DNA of 64,000 bases from Varroa destructor. Lineage: Eukaryota; Arthropoda; Arachnida; Mesostigmata; Varroidae. The position numbers were made by a program, and so were the translations under genes. The notes under the pieces are model-generated. The model worked only from the letters and a program-made list of their open reading frames with translations. It had not been told where the DNA came from and searched no databases. This document shows, piece by piece, positions 22,463 to 36,371 of this stretch; positions within the stretch are counted from its first letter, which is position 1; each line of letters begins with the position of its first letter. The stretch is from contig NW_019211454.1 of NCBI RefSeq assembly GCF_002443255.2, forward strand, positions 58,244,608 to 58,308,607. The letters are read 5' to 3'.

Positions 22463-25344
22463 TTAGATATGGGCATACTGAACCCATACTTTGTACATAT
22501 CCGTGTATCGAAACTGTTCGACGAGTTCATCAAGGCGAACCTTTTGGCCTTCGGTCATCATTTTTTTCCAGTCGCCATTATACGCGTAACGATAGTGTTC
22601 CCGGGAAACGTTTTCCGTTTCAATCCCGCACAGCGATTCCAAGTTCGTTAGACTCGCAATCTCCTAGAATCGAAGCATAAAAAAAATTTGATAACGCCAT
22701 GATGTATGTCCAGTCGCTAGTTTGACGTACAGTATAGCCACTGCAGCAGTAATATTAGAAAAAAAAAAAAAAAAAAAAAACATTAATCATTTTCAAACCG
22801 GTTAGGTTTCAAAGCGTTAGGCCTGATGCGTATGAAAGTGCCGTTACTACAAGTGGCCATGGCGACAAGATTACCCAGTCGTAAAGCTTCTCTTTTCATA
22901 CGAAGGCTATATGGGCAAGAACACTAACACGGATTATCAAAGCTTCTCTAACGACGTGATGCGATTACTAACCAAGACTTGTTCTGGTGTTACGGAAACG
23001 CCAATAAAGTCAGCGATTTCGACTATAGCGCGGTTAGGGTTATCCATCATCTGTTCGTAGAAGAGAATCTTAGTTGTAGGCTCATCTCGAGCTTCGTACC
23101 AGCTGGCAATGTGGTCAAAATAGTCGCCAAACGGAACCTCACCCCGAAAAAAGCATTCAAAGAAGTCCCCGAAATCGGCTTCATACTTTCCACTGGAATT
23201 GTGATTGCATATAGAAAAGTACATCTGCATGTCACTGGACATTTTCTTACCGGATCGACTTACTGATTTCACGAATCGAGCAAATCGAGCTACTGGTTTG
23301 CTCGAAGATCATTATCACCAACATCCGATATAACGGTGATCGTAAAAGATTATGACAAATTCGGTTTATTAGAAAGGTTATTGTTCCCATTATAGATTAT
23401 GAAAGTTTATGAGTGAGTTATGTAAGAACGCTCTTTGGGCATCGTTGTCAAAGCCTCTACAATAAAATGTTTGAGCCATTTTTTTCTATAAAACGTTCCA
23501 CTATATTGGAATTTGAAAAATTTACTATTTAAAAATTTACCGTTTACTCTGTTAAGCTGTTTCAAGCACGTTCATCATCCTTTCTTTACGACACCACATT
23601 TTCATTTGATTTGTAACAAAATTACATCTACGACATTGCTACACTTATACAGGCTAGTCAATGTAACAACGGTCATAAAAAAAATGTTTAACATCGGAGC
23701 CTTGCCGCATGAGTCCAATTGATTCCAGACGAACCGGTTAGACGTTCGGGAAGAAGGCTCAGGGTGTCCTCCCGCTATGACGTATAGTATTGCAAATGGC
23801 GAGCTACTACAAATGAGCATTCGTGACACTCACTGGCGCTTTGTTTGAAAGAGGTCGCAATGCCTTAGCAAAACCTTTATAAGTCCGTAGTCTGTTTCAT
23901 ATCAACGACATTGAAACAAAGATACATTTACTTTTATTATTATAAATCTATTACGCTAACAGAGAAACATACTGAAACGACATTGACTGTAGCACGGAAC
24001 CATAATGGTAAAGGTGCCATGACAAAAACATGAGTAAAAATCGGTAGGCGTCTAGCAATGGAGCAACCTTTACAAATGTTTCGCCCGACACTAATATGAC
24101 AATTGTTTACTCGATTGATTCGATTAATTCAAGGTTGATGTAACTAACTCGAATGGGTAACGCGTCTGTGAAAACCTGTAACGTCAACTTAAGGAACCAC
24201 TTCGTCTATTAAAACCTACTTGACTTTAAGGTAATAGTAGTACGACACACAGACGTCATATGGGTTCCGGATGATATAGATGCTTTTTTGAACTCCTGCT
24301 GGGACGAACGCTCTCGGAAGATGATGGTGGATAAGACGGCCTTCGTTGCGCTATACAATTTTAGAAGATTAAAAATAAAACCAAAGGAAAACATATTACA
24401 TACAGAGCGAATTATTAGATGTTCATGTCCACTATTTTAAAGGTGTTCGCAGTTTAACTAAAAGCATGTGTATGGGCTAGTTATTCGAGAATAAGATATT
24501 TTCTTAACGTAGTGTGTAGCATAAAGCTTCTAAATGGAAACTAAACGTGTCGACCCGAATGGTCTTGGGTTGCATAGGTACATAGCAGCAATTTTCTTTC
24601 AAGCCCTTATTACCTTCAGATACGCCACCGATCAACCTGACTGTTTCGTCAATGTGTGGCTGCCCAGTCATATTCCTCGAATTGAACCTTTTGTGAACCT
24701 AGTTGGTTTAGGCCGAGAGATCATCGAAGCGTACCTTTGTGAGGTCTTTGTCCACGTAGTCCGGGTCCACCTGCTCAATACAGGGGAAGTACTTTGTGCG
24801 CATTTCTTTCAAAGTAGGTAAAACGTTGTCAGTTCCACGAAGTAACGTCCAGATGATGTATTGGACCCAGCTTCCACCTATGGATTGATTAATGCGCAAC
24901 GTGCCAACCTCATCTCCGCAAAAATTCTTGCACCAATTCTGTTTTTTTTTTTTCTGCTTGGGTTTTTTTTTGCTTCTGTACACCTCTACCCGGTAATCGG
25001 ATTGCCATGCGATTTCTCGATCTTCAAGAGCCGCTATCGATATAGTATCGATAAGATTTTTAGAATCGCACAAAAAGGTTGCTAGGGTACTCTTGACAAC
25101 AAAGCGACTATGTATTGAAAGCTCTTAACGATGGAGGGCCAATTAGAAGCTCACCGGCTCGTGGGAATGACCCAACGAAGATATCCTTTTCCAGAGATTT
25201 GAACCAGATAACCTTACGTATCTGATCTCGTGTGCAGGTATCTGTCGATACGACTAGGCCTTGCACATTAAACAAGGCCATCCTCTTATGTTCTGCGGGT
25301 CGCGACGGTCTGCGCTGAAAACCGTTCATTTTGTCACCAAACAT
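22463..25344 (-). CDS. Cytosolic-type PAPS sulfotransferase, 5 exons, 294 aa
   Basis: Minus-strand exons: 25344-25155, 24877-24735, 24350-24220, 23192-22973, 22663-22463. Phases agree at every GT-AG junction and the sum is 885 nt, the normal length for a SULT1-type enzyme (about 295 aa). The family moves the sulfonate group from PAPS to hydroxyl or amine acceptors in the cytosol. Visible landmarks: 5'-phosphosulfate loop SFPRAGGSW (59-67), the HLP motif with catalytic His121, 3'-phosphate site RNPYDVCVS (139-147), and the conserved GDWKK near residue 258. The loop is unusual: the usual PKSGTTW-like core has Arg62 and Ala63 in place of Lys and Ser, and the RKG element before GDWK is absent. 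The substrate cannot be told. The start is uncertain: an acceptor-like 'tttcag' sits just upstream, so the first ATG after it (25344) was chosen, but an in-frame ATG at 25380 would add 12 residues. It converges with the kinase gene. Confidence 0.9.
22759..22780. repeat. Poly(A) run, 22 bases, in a sulfotransferase intron
   Basis: Uninterrupted A run in the intron between minus-strand exons 23192-22973 and 22663-22463. Confidence 0.9.
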
Positions 25345-25399
25345 TTCCTGACCTGCATTTCTGAAATTATACAAAGACACACCCTACATAAATATGATA

Positions 25400-28300
25400 T
25401 ACATCATTGAATATATGTTTTTTTTTAAAACTGATATTGGACTTACGCAATAAGTTGCTAAACGGTTTCGAACAGTAGAAAAGAATGACATTGTCTCATC
25501 CATTATGCAATGACTAGAGATTATATTTACTGTACAATTTCAGCATCCATCTGTGATACTATATTAAACAAACGATATGAACAATAAAATTAAAATGTAA
25601 GTATCCAAGTCATCGAAAGGACGGACACAGCGCCATCACTGCGGGATTGATGACCTTCGACAGCTACGAACACTGAGAGCTATTTAAGTTACAGCTGATG
25701 AACTATGCAGTCCAAAAGTGGAAAATGGCGCCTTGTTTGCCAGTCGCAGCTCATGCTACGTCGCTTCTACCCGCGCGTACATGAGCTGTAGTCTAATGAT
25801 AACGTTTGCTAGTTTATCGACATCACGAATACAGCCATGAATCGATAAATTCTGCGCGCAGCTGGATAGGGCCATTATATCGCCGCTGATACGATTGGTG
25901 TAGCCATTGGCTGTAGCTGTAGTATTAGCCTTTGCTCCGCTGTTAAGCGACCCGCAGATTCAACCTCCTCTCGAATATCTCGATTGTCAGCAATGCCCGC
26001 AGGAGGCAAGAAAGGAAAAGCCCTTGCAGACAGGCTGACGCGCGTGTGAATGGCTATAAAGGAATGAGGCACCAGATTGGTAATGGACAGTAGACAACGC
26101 GTCTTCTAGAAGCCTTTTGTTCGCTATCGGCTCGATGCCATCTCGTAGAGCTAGCTTCGAGTTGGAGTAGCTATAGTTGTAGGTATAAAGTAATACGGAC
26201 CTCTGTGGTAACCGTCACCAGAAATTTATGACAGAGAAGGTCTCTCGTTCATAAGTCTCGGTAAGGCCAGGACAAGTTAACCGACTCGATGCTGACAAAT
26301 AGATAGAAACATACGGCCCGCACTTTATCCTATCTCGTCGCACATGTATAAAATTTTGCAGGAATAGAACAAAGAAGCGTCGTTTGTAAATTTCTGCAGC
26401 TACCGCTTTGAGACTCGATGGATCTTATTCTAAACAAAAGAAAGCGGCTAGTCCAGACAGATGTTTCGACGTCCACGGCAAGAGTGACAAACTTTCTCGC
26501 CATCTAGTTGAATGTCTTCAACTAACTGATTGATGCATTATCTGCATTTATTATAGTAGAAAGCAACCAGTAAAGAAACTGCGAGCAAGAACTGAATAGA
26601 AGGGCCAAAGTGTCTGGTCGCATGTGTTTGAAAGAGTTTAGCACTCAATGGCGTAGCGGTCAGCGTTAATTAGTCTTTCTTTAGTTCAACAAAGGACAGA
26701 CAGGCAGGCAGGACGGCAGGTAGATTTACTAGTTTGGTAAGAAAAGCGTCTATGGAAAATGCCACGGAAAGCTATTTCGTGGTTTATGTCGCCTTTCAAG
26801 TCCTATAGAAATTATGTTCAAACTGATGTTTCCACATATGATGAAAGTATTGCCAATAGATATTTGTTTATTTTTAGCTTGTTGCTATACATCGGCGCAA
26901 TGTCGTGTGTGCATCGGGCAATATTATGTGATCGTCAGACGATATTAGATTGAAACGAAAGTATATGTTTAAGTTTGAAGTTAAAAATGAACATCGATAT
27001 ACATGCTTTTGTGCGGTTTGCTCGTTAGCACTACGGTTTACAGCTTTGATCAAATAATCCGCACCAAGATAGAAATAAATAGAGCATTATATTAAACAAA
27101 GGGTTATCATCTTACAATATATTCGATGCTGTATCAGTATTGAAAAACGAGAGTGGAAAAGTATATAACTATCGACTCTTTGGTATCCAGTCAACGAAAG
27201 TGATCGAAGACGGGAATAGGAACCACAAGAGGCCGATACACACAGTGGCGTGAAAAGCTACGTAGTTCGAGTGAAGCAGTTTCGTCTGTATGACCTCACT
27301 TAATCTAAACGTTTGAAACCTGCAGCCCGTGACGCCAGCAACACGCCGTCAGTCTCCCACAGCCGATCCGGAGTTGCGTTGCGTTCTGGCATTTAAACGC
27401 GACATTTTCAGAAACCTGGCACGCCAAACGTATTTAGGCTGTCATGTTTGAAAGAGTCTCACCATATGCCTAGTAAAGTTTGATTTATTTGTATTTTACA
27501 CATCAAAAGCTCAGTGTTGAATAAGTTACAGCGTCGATTGGAGACGAGGTACCTATGTTTTGTTTATGACGCCTACTCAGTGAATCACAGCTTGAGAGTT
27601 GTTTGGATACGCATTAACACGAAGTTTATGTTTGTACACATTTTTCAACGATATTGTACTTATTGTTTTATCAACCCTTTTCTGTGTTTTATATTCATGT
27701 TGAGGTCAAAGATTACGTGACAATAAGCTTTTCACTCTATATCTTCTCGTCTCGGCATTTTCGCAGATAGATAAAAAATAGTTTGCCTGAAAATAGGTAA
27801 GAGAACATTTTGGCGTTTACAAATGGTACTGGTTTGCTTTGGTCATCGCTGTTGTCGCTATTATTATGATCTGTTGTTGTTTATGACTTTTGCCGATAAA
27901 GCGGTTTATTGGCGCATGTACAATAAAGGATTCAATACGCGTGTCAAATAAAAACTTATTGCTTTAAATTGGTGACTCGACCTTAGAATGGACCCCTCAA
28001 CGAACGATAACTTCTACTATTTCGACAATTGCATTTAGTCTCATGCTAGTCTTAAGTGTCAGCTTTGTTCGAAATTAGACTTTGTTGGGGTACTATGACC
28101 AAGTATTAAGTCAGCACGAGAATATATAGATTTTCGGTATAATTCTGGTTCGATACTGTCTTGTCGAAAGAGGTCTATTTCGCAAGAGATGCTTATGCAG
28201 TGTATAAACAATATGCTCATGCATAATGAGAGTTGACTGTGTACGATTCACTGCTACACAATCCTACAACATAATTGAAGGGTCAAAACATTCTTCTTTT

Positions 28301-29245
28301 AACCAGTACTTTGCACTGATTCTATTTTAAGTGTCGTTTCCCTTGCAGATTCAATAAGGGTGCTGCTTAGAGCCACTGATTAAAGCTGTACGCCCGCAAG
28401 TACTCGATATAGTGAGCGATTAGCAAATGCGTGTGCATCGTATAGAGGACACGTTCTCCAAAGGTTTCCGATAAATCTTCATATATTGTCTGTAATCGAC
28501 GGCGTATGGACCAAAGACTCTAGAACATACATGTTATCGTCTTAGTAGACCCTTTATGTACGTTACATTTATATTCTCAATAAAATAAACTAAGCCCTTC
28601 TCTGAAAAAGTAGATTCAACTCGGGTTAGCAGAATTATGAGTCGAATTTAAGCTTGTAACGTCTTCCATATTCAGTAAAATACACTGATTTGTTTATATT
28701 TGATTGACCCGTTAAATAGCTCTTATACGGGAAATAAGCAAGAAGATAATTGTGCTGGCTTTAATTTTTTCAGATACAGCGTAATTCCCGATGTACCTGA
28801 GTGTGAATCAAGACTAACTGTTTCGAATTTAAGCTGCCACCGAACACGGTGTATGTTGGGCTCAACGCCGAACCTAGACCATCTCACGTACGGTTCCTCC
28901 TACTGAACCTCCTCGTAAGGTTTCATAGGATAGTACACTACATTTTATCATTGAAGCTCTGGACGCTACACGCTCATAAGTCGGCCTGATAGGCAACAGT
29001 ATTATAAGAGTACTTTGGAAAACCAGAAAACAATGATTTTCTTGCGTCATATACTTCGAATGAAACCGTATCTCGAATACGCTTATGGTCGACTGAGATA
29101 CCGATTTGTATGTTGAACTTCTATTATATATTTCAAGCCAACCGTATACATAGAGCGATTAGAAAAAGGCGACAGATATGACACCAGATAAAATAGCGTT
29201 GATGTGGCTATTCAGTGATTGAACAGAAAACAAAAGCTCTACCAG

Positions 29246-29291
<46 letters not shown>

Positions 29292-30124
29292 CTAATAAAT
29301 AGCAGGGGGTAAATATTGATATTTACCCCCCCCCCCCCGTTATTTATTCCTAGATCTTAATAAACAAAATCTAAATCAGCATATTTTATTATATTCGTTG
29401 TATATCATACATCGGCTGATTCTTGTCAATGACTGTTAATTTTGATCAGTTGGCGTAAACATAGGAGGAGAAAGGGTCGCGATAGAACACCTTTAGTCAA
29501 CAAGGAGACCTTCAAAGCACGCGAACCGTGTCGTCTAGCTCGTTTACGATTACGGTTTAGCCCGTATTTGAACGGATCTTTGCCTACTGACCTTTGCACG
29601 CAGTACTTAAATAAAAGAGCTTCCAGGGAGGTAACTTGTAAATGCGACACAAATGAACAGCATGAACAGTTATTCATTAGCAGAATTTACGACCTTTGCA
29701 TTTGACATCTTTTCACATTTTATGGAATAAGAAAAAGAGACATTTTCACACAGTTTATAAAATGCTTTCCGATTGTGTCATGTAGAAGTTGTGATTTGTA
29801 GTGGAATACTCATATATGGCATGTGAACGCTGTTTCTTCGTGGATTTTTTCTTAAGTTAATCCATACTGTCATAGAGTTAGTCCTACAAGACAGATATTG
29901 TTTAAATCTGTGAGCGAAAATTTGATGCAATTATCATATATATATATATATATATTATGAGTTCCTTATATAGCACAAAGTAAAATTAGCCTTTCTCTAA
30001 TGCGCCCCTAAATAAGTGTTTGCCAGGACAGAAAAGATGAGGGTATACATATATATATTTATCTTTGGAATATGGTATTTATATATATCATATTATATAT
30101 ATACACATATAAAATATGATATTT
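25400..30124. other. Gene-poor region upstream of the sulfotransferase
   Basis: It probably contains the sulfotransferase promoter and leader (somewhere in 25.4-26.2 kb). No exon can be supported; open frames on both strands at 29426-29705 have no known domain. Confidence 0.4.
29247..29349. repeat. (TA)n tract plus G5/C13 palindrome
   Basis: A 42-base TA tract (29247-29288) is followed by a perfect hairpin at 29305-29330 (GGGGGTAAATAT, two-base loop, complement), extended by a run of 13 C and outer arms 'aataaat'/'atttatt'. Confidence 0.9.
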
Positions 30125-30358
30125 CTAAGTATGTAATAAGTTATTTAACTTAGCAACATAGTCGACTTTTTTACTCGTACGTCCAGAAGTCGTAGTACGG
30201 GACACAACACACCAAAGGAGCTCACGAATACACACTTTGTTGCTGTCTGGTTTAATAAGCTTGAAGGTACCTTTTAGAAGTTTCCATTTCAGCTCTTCTT
30301 CAAATCGAATCGAGTAATCCAGAGATGTGGCAAATAATATTGGCGTTGCCAAAATCAT
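30125..30358 (-). CDS. Candidate small secreted protein, 77 aa
   Basis: From an ATG at 30358 the minus frame runs 77 codons to a stop. The first residues MILATPILFATSLDYS look like a signal peptide, and the rest is basic, ending KLNNLLHT. An acceptor-like 'aatcag' lies just upstream. It sits amid (TA)n DNA and has only two cysteines after the signal, so chance is possible. Confidence 0.25.
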   Translation of the reverse strand: MILATPILFATSLDYSIRFEEELKWKLLKGTFKLIKPDSNKVCIRELLWCVVSRTTTSGRTSKKVDYVAKLNNLLHT

Positions 30359-30376
30359 CAGTATACGTATGCACAA

Positions 30377-33300
30377 ACTGATTACCCTTGTGGATTAGCT
30401 GCTTGTCTCTTTTAAAGCAACGCCTAATTGGATCGATGAAACAAAGTTAATTATTAGTTGGCTTTAACTTCGTATGATTCAGTGCCAGTTTATATGTGAT
30501 GCCTGTTGAATTGATGTCATCTCGAGTGGCATAGTGACCCTCTCGGACCATGTTCGCATGCAGAGCGCGCTGGAAGTGAGGCGGTCGTGCCACTCGCCCG
30601 TGTGAAGACAGATTACGTTAACTTTTCAACATCGACCAACGACTGGCGGAGGGTGAACGTGATCACGAACCGGTCGTGGAGAGAATCGCACGAGCGTAGC
30701 GGAAACGATATTAACGACTGCCTTTACTTGCACAATGCCCATGAAAAATGAAGAGAAATAGATTGAATGATCTTAGCTAATGGCTTTGCAGGACAAGCTA
30801 GGTAGTAAAGAACGGGTTGCCTCATAACAAAGGGATTTCTTCGACAGCTGTTGGCCCGGCAGCGGTGGCCTCGCGTCTGAGCGGAACACGCAACATGTTA
30901 AATTTTATTAATAATCATGATAAGAGTAAAGAGCATAACGATAAAAGTACTAATGGCACACAATGTCGTTTACTACACTATTTCAGCAAGCAGAAATTAC
31001 TAAATGGCAAACATCAAAAAAAAAAAAAAGCCAACATCATTGTAAACATGTGACCGGCCTATACGATATAATATAAAGCAAAATACATACGATGATGTAC
31101 AGGCGCATAGTGTAGAGGTAGGGTGGTATGTCAGACTTGGAAAATGCCTCCCGAATCGCCATCCTCCCCGGAGAAAATCTAATTCAATTTATCGAAACGT
31201 AGCCCTCTCGATGCTTGCACACAATACGACATACGTATTTGAATATTATGGTTTTGGTCGTCAATAGAATACGGGTGCCCCAATCTATCCTATTGTATAC
31301 AAGCAGATAACGCCACAAAAGACCTGCGCAGATCTCCTCATATAAAAGATTCCCAAAAACCTTTACCATGTTTCCTGAAAACAGTCTAGGTAAAAAAGTG
31401 ATCTGATATCAGATCAAATTTCCCTGCGGTGGTTATATCTCTTCGCTGCTGTCCTCTTCCACTTGGCCACGCACCAGATTTTTCTTAAGAAGCAAAAGGA
31501 CTGCTCACGTGACGTCACTGTTGACCAGCGACGCCTTACAGAATGGCGCCGCTTGGCTGTTTGATGATACTGATTACAACGTTTTCTGCCTCAAAGCAAC
31601 TTGACGACAACGTGAATCGGCCGACGCCGATATCGCAGGCTTTACGCCTACATACGTAAGGGAGCAGTTTAATCATTGCCGTCGTCCAGGCCAGGGGAAA
31701 GCGAAGAAACTGACGCGCGCGCCGTTTGGGCAAAATTAGAAGTCGGTAAAATGAGAAGATAATTGAAAAGTAAACCAGCGTACCTTTGATACCGCCGTAT
31801 AAATAGATGTGTCCAGCGCCCAGACTATTAACAATAACTGAAGGTAAACAACAGCAAATTACGTCCTGCTCTCCTCACCATTATGCAAGGTATACACTCA
31901 GCTACGCTTACAGTAGCGTATCTACACGAAACGGACTATTAATAAAAATCAAATCAAAATCAACGCGCGCTATCATTTGCTTTAAAATTTTCCATATGCG
32001 AGTCTTACTTATAGCGTTACGACGGTTTTCCGTACCTCAAAATAAGCAGCGATACGTACCAACTTTATCCATACCACTTTGTGTTACAGCATATAAATGA
32101 TATGCAATACACGTTTATTGCTGATCTATTTGTAGACGGCCTCCTTGAACAGGCCAAACCAATTGTTAGCTGCTGGGCTAAATAAATTCGACTTTGGCAA
32201 TCGATGGGTGCGTATCAGAATCGGCCACAACAACACAAATATGACAAACTACCGCAGCTTCAAACTTTCCGATCGTCAAATCACAATCGTTTTACCTTCA
32301 ACATCTAAAGGAGAGCTATAGTTAAGATACAAAATATCGTTCTATCCTTTAATAGGTTATTATTTTGCAGCGGTCGTACTCACATTAGTAAACTCAGAAG
32401 TACTTCTCAGGCAAAAACATTAGAGAGTCAATGAGCCGTCTAAAGAATAAAATACCGAGAGCGTTATAAAAATTTATATAATTGAAAAAATCATTTGAAA
32501 GTGTTATATATTGAAACAATTCAAAATAATACGAGTGGTCCTTTTTTTGAATAAGGAAAGCTTGAAGAAAGCCAGGAATTGCTAAATCCAAACTGCTGAT
32601 ACGATATTTCTTCGAATCTTTGACGCAGGCCTTCGTTTAAGACATACGCCCAAGTTAAATACTAAATACAGAAACTCAAAAATGTTTATGGCTAAGATCG
32701 AATAACTACGGTTTTAATCACGGTTAATTAACAATATGACAGGTGTCTTAGATTTACTAGAAATCCAGTTATTCATCTATACGTACTGTATGAAGGTAGG
32801 CATGTCGACTTGTATCTATGGCAGGTCGGCTTTTCCATTTCGACTGCTCCCCAGCGTGTTTTTGCGTCACCCCACAGTTATAGCTAGTTGATACCTAAAC
32901 GATTTAATCTCATCTGGCGCGTTGATGAAGCTTCGGGACAGCAAAAATATCGAAGAAGTACTGCCGGGTCGTCGGGTACTTGTCCATCTCTAATCATTTT
33001 AATTTGTCGGCAAGTATTAGTCAGAGCGATCTCGGAAAGCGTTTCCTAACGGCACGGTTATCGACGACGGTAACATGTCCGCCGAGAGCGAGCAGACCCA
33101 GTGACTCTTCTTTTGCTTGTCGACATCGTGTGCATATTATAAAATATTGTCTTGATTTATTTTTAGCCGCGTTAGCCAATCAAGTGACCGATACGTTAAT
33201 GGTGGCAAAGATGAGGAGCTTACGCAGGAAATGCATTAAGCAATGACTAGTTCTGGTGGGAATTAACGACGCTGTAAAAGAACAAACTTCCTACCCATTT

Positions 33301-36300
33301 TACCGATGTTTATAACGGTGAACGCTGCATGGGGCATCAATGAACGCTTCGTTGCTTAAAGTGAACGAAGCTCCTTGAAAAGAGTTACCCTTTTTCATTT
33401 CAGGAAGCAGTATGGCTTTGAAGGAATATACTGATATGACATACATAGTTATGATGGGTGAACATATATTTAGCCAAAATTAGCTCACTATTCAGGACGT
33501 CCACGGCGGTTCGAGCTATTAGAATGAACCCTGATACGGCACAATCTAAAGTAAAAAATTGACCTTTTGAAACTGAGGGAGCTAGATACAATCAATTATT
33601 CAAAAGTGGAAAGTATAAAATGAAGACCAATGTTATATTGTGCTGTAAGCTGTCACCCCTTCGTATTGCTTTTTCCTGAGACTCTGCGAGACAATGCTAT
33701 GTAAATCGAGTTCGACATTTGGCCTTGGCGTTAAGCGTCGAGCTGTATACGCTCAGCTTCGAACCTAGACCGTTTTGCGTCACCTTGATTACGACCGTCA
33801 AGCGTCTTTAACCCCGGCCAAACGATTTAGTCCCAGTTTTGATAATTTTACCTTTGGCAACGAGTTTCAAAGGGCAGCAAAATTACACCACTTTGAGTTC
33901 TGCTAATTTGACGAAGCGGAAGGCTCATCTTTTACGTTTTGATGACAAAAGCTGAAAATATTCAGCTTGGTGTCCACAGGCGCTAACAAAACACAGCTGA
34001 AGCTTTGCTTGACAGCGGTTCCATATAGCTTGCGTGAGTCAGTCATGTGATAAAAAAAAAACTAATCAAGAACATATGTCAGAAATTAATTGTTAGTCGG
34101 ATTTAACGAGGTTTAGATACAATGGATAACCATTTGTGCTCTATCATGGGCCAGTTGTCCGAAGAAGTATAAATGCTTAATCTTTTATAGTAAAGGGTAC
34201 CTGCTCTCGAGTGAGTGACTCAGATAAGTTCTGGACGTAGATTGTGAGACTGAAAGGTAACACAGAACGTCTTTCTTTGACGGGAAAACCGGAAAATATT
34301 ATGGAGGTGATTTTTTAAACAGCTTTCGCTGAAGTCTTTTTTCCTTGGACGGCTATCAGTCTAACCAGTTAACTCAAACAACGCTTGCTCTTCGAACCCG
34401 AAGTTCTCGTCACCCTGAAAAACTGCCTCATCACACTGCTATATTCGATGGGAACCGCCGACAAGATAAAAGCACCAAAGCTTGTTTCATCTAAACTTGT
34501 AATCTCATATACCTATCTTCAATTTAGACTTTTCTTCTTCATTCTTTTCTTAAAGTCAAGCGCGCACATGTGTCACAGCGCAAAACGCGAGCTTGAACAT
34601 GCGTGTCGATTTCTAATTTCGAGTAATAAGTAACTTGAATAGCATAACCAGCAAAAAAAGTAAAGATTTTCTAATTTAAAAAAAATAAGAGAATCAGTAA
34701 AAAAAAATGTCTCTAGCTCACTAAAAGATTAATGAAAAGCTGAGTTCTTAGATTAAACACGAACATTTTACAACCCAGATTGGACGTGTTCTAAGCAGCT
34801 AATCTGATGCCATGATACACCTTTACGATAAACTAGAGCAAAAACGAACCGTCGTATGAACGAGGTTGTTATACAGAGACAAGCAAGACTTAAGCAATAT
34901 GAAAACTAATATTGTTTTGTTTCTACAACCGCATTAAAAGTATGTTTCAACTAGAGTTGACTTGCAGGAGATCCACAAGTTAATTTCGCGCTAGCTATCA
35001 GCATTCAATAAAATACTAAAGACGTATTTTGAGCAAATGACAAAAAATGTTATCGTAAGACTTTGCGTGCATCAATACCTACCTCTACAGCGCACACCAG
35101 ATTAACAAATAGCAGAAACAAATATTGTCGGCTTGCTACTAAAAGTCTGGTTATCGCCTAGCATCGTGGCATTTTGAACTTACGGCGAATGGCAGCCGGA
35201 CCCAATAATAGTCCTTAAGCTACGCCACTACTAGCGATGAGGTTGAACCAGTTGCCGAGGTTCCGTGGCGTGACTCTCTCTATCGGTACGTAGACGAGGA
35301 GTCGTACGGAGGATAACAGCAACTGAGTAGCGGTTTTTGCATCTGAGCGATACGCAGCCGCAGAAAAACTAGGCTGACATCGTACGTACAACCTAGGGTC
35401 TGGAACTAGTTAAATTTTTCAGTGATGAGAAACCTTAGCCAGCGAACAATGAGTTCATCTATAAGATTTTGTTCCCGTTTTGCGCGCTCCAGTCATTGAA
35501 CAGTTTGTAGGTCAATAGTAATTTATTAAGTAGTAACAGAATCAATTTCGGTCCCCAATCGTACGCAAGAAAAATCGATTGAATGGCAGTTCGCAAAGGA
35601 GGACTTACTTTTCATATGAAAAAAAGCTCCCAGCGTTTCACCATGCCAACGATCTTCTATGTTCGATGTTATAGCTTAGCATTGCTTACTTTTACTGTAT
35701 TTAACACTTTTTAGGGTATCGGACTTCAGGCAAACTGTTTTAGCGATCAAATCACGCGTTCGTTGAATCATCAATGTCAGTTATTAGGCTCATACAATAG
35801 CGCGGCAAGATACTACCATAATTTTACAATGCCCATGGCCAATGTGGCTAAAAGTAAATTAAAGTGACCATCCGATCTAAATCCGTACGTAATATACGTA
35901 CGTAAATTCTGATTTCGTGCGATAAAAATGCTAACTTTTCAATAGAAACATTACGTTTACTTTCTCGGGTTACATATTCTCATACTAAAGACTTGTCTAA
36001 TCAGTTATGCATATTGCCGAGAATAAAATGGGCATGCTTGCTAAAGATGATTTTTTTCTGAAATCAGACGGCAATGATTAGTAATACTGATAAATCTCTA
36101 TTATATATATTAGCCTCCATTTTGAATCTGTTAAGTTAACATAAAGAAAAAGTATGTAGAAATAAAAGTAAACGCGAGTGAAGTTTGTCAGCCCTTAAAA
36201 TCTTCGTCCAGACCTGTATATAGGTATGCATGTATATCACCGGAGTATTCGACCACATTTCAGGCAAATTCGCTTAAATGATTACAGAATTATAATTTTT

Positions 36301-36323
36301 AAAGCAACTAGTGCTCACTAAAA
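30377..36323. other. Gene-poor region
   Basis: A GC-richer patch at about 30540-30720 could be a promoter or leader. The rest is AT-rich, with scattered short frames lacking splice or domain support. Confidence 0.4.
31105..31175 (+). repeat. tRNA-like head, possible SINE fragment
   Basis: 'gcgcatagtgtagaggtagg' resembles a tRNA 5' end with an A box, followed by 'ccgaatcgccatcctcc' where a B box could have been. No complete cloverleaf forms, so a functional tRNA gene is not called. Confidence 0.3.
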
Positions 36324-36371
36324 CATGTTAAAAGATATAACCAATAAGAATTGGTTATATCTTTTAACATG
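36324..36371. repeat. Perfect 22-bp inverted repeat with 4-base loop
   Basis: Arm CATGTTAAAAGATATAACCA plus AT, loop AAGA, then the exact complement. It would form a 22-bp perfect stem in either strand. No gene is near. Confidence 0.95.

Noticed and set aside
24534..24660. Minus-strand peptide resembling a sulfotransferase 3'-phosphate motif (YLCNPR), suggesting a broken exon
   Set aside because: It is interrupted by stops, and a clean exon carrying RNPYDVCVS was found at 24350-24220 with correct phases.
33740..33790. B-box-like 'cagcttcgaacctagacc', with a similar 'gccgaacctagacc' near 28870
   Set aside because: The shared stretch is short and the rest does not align with the SINE-like family; possibly a second family, but unsupported.
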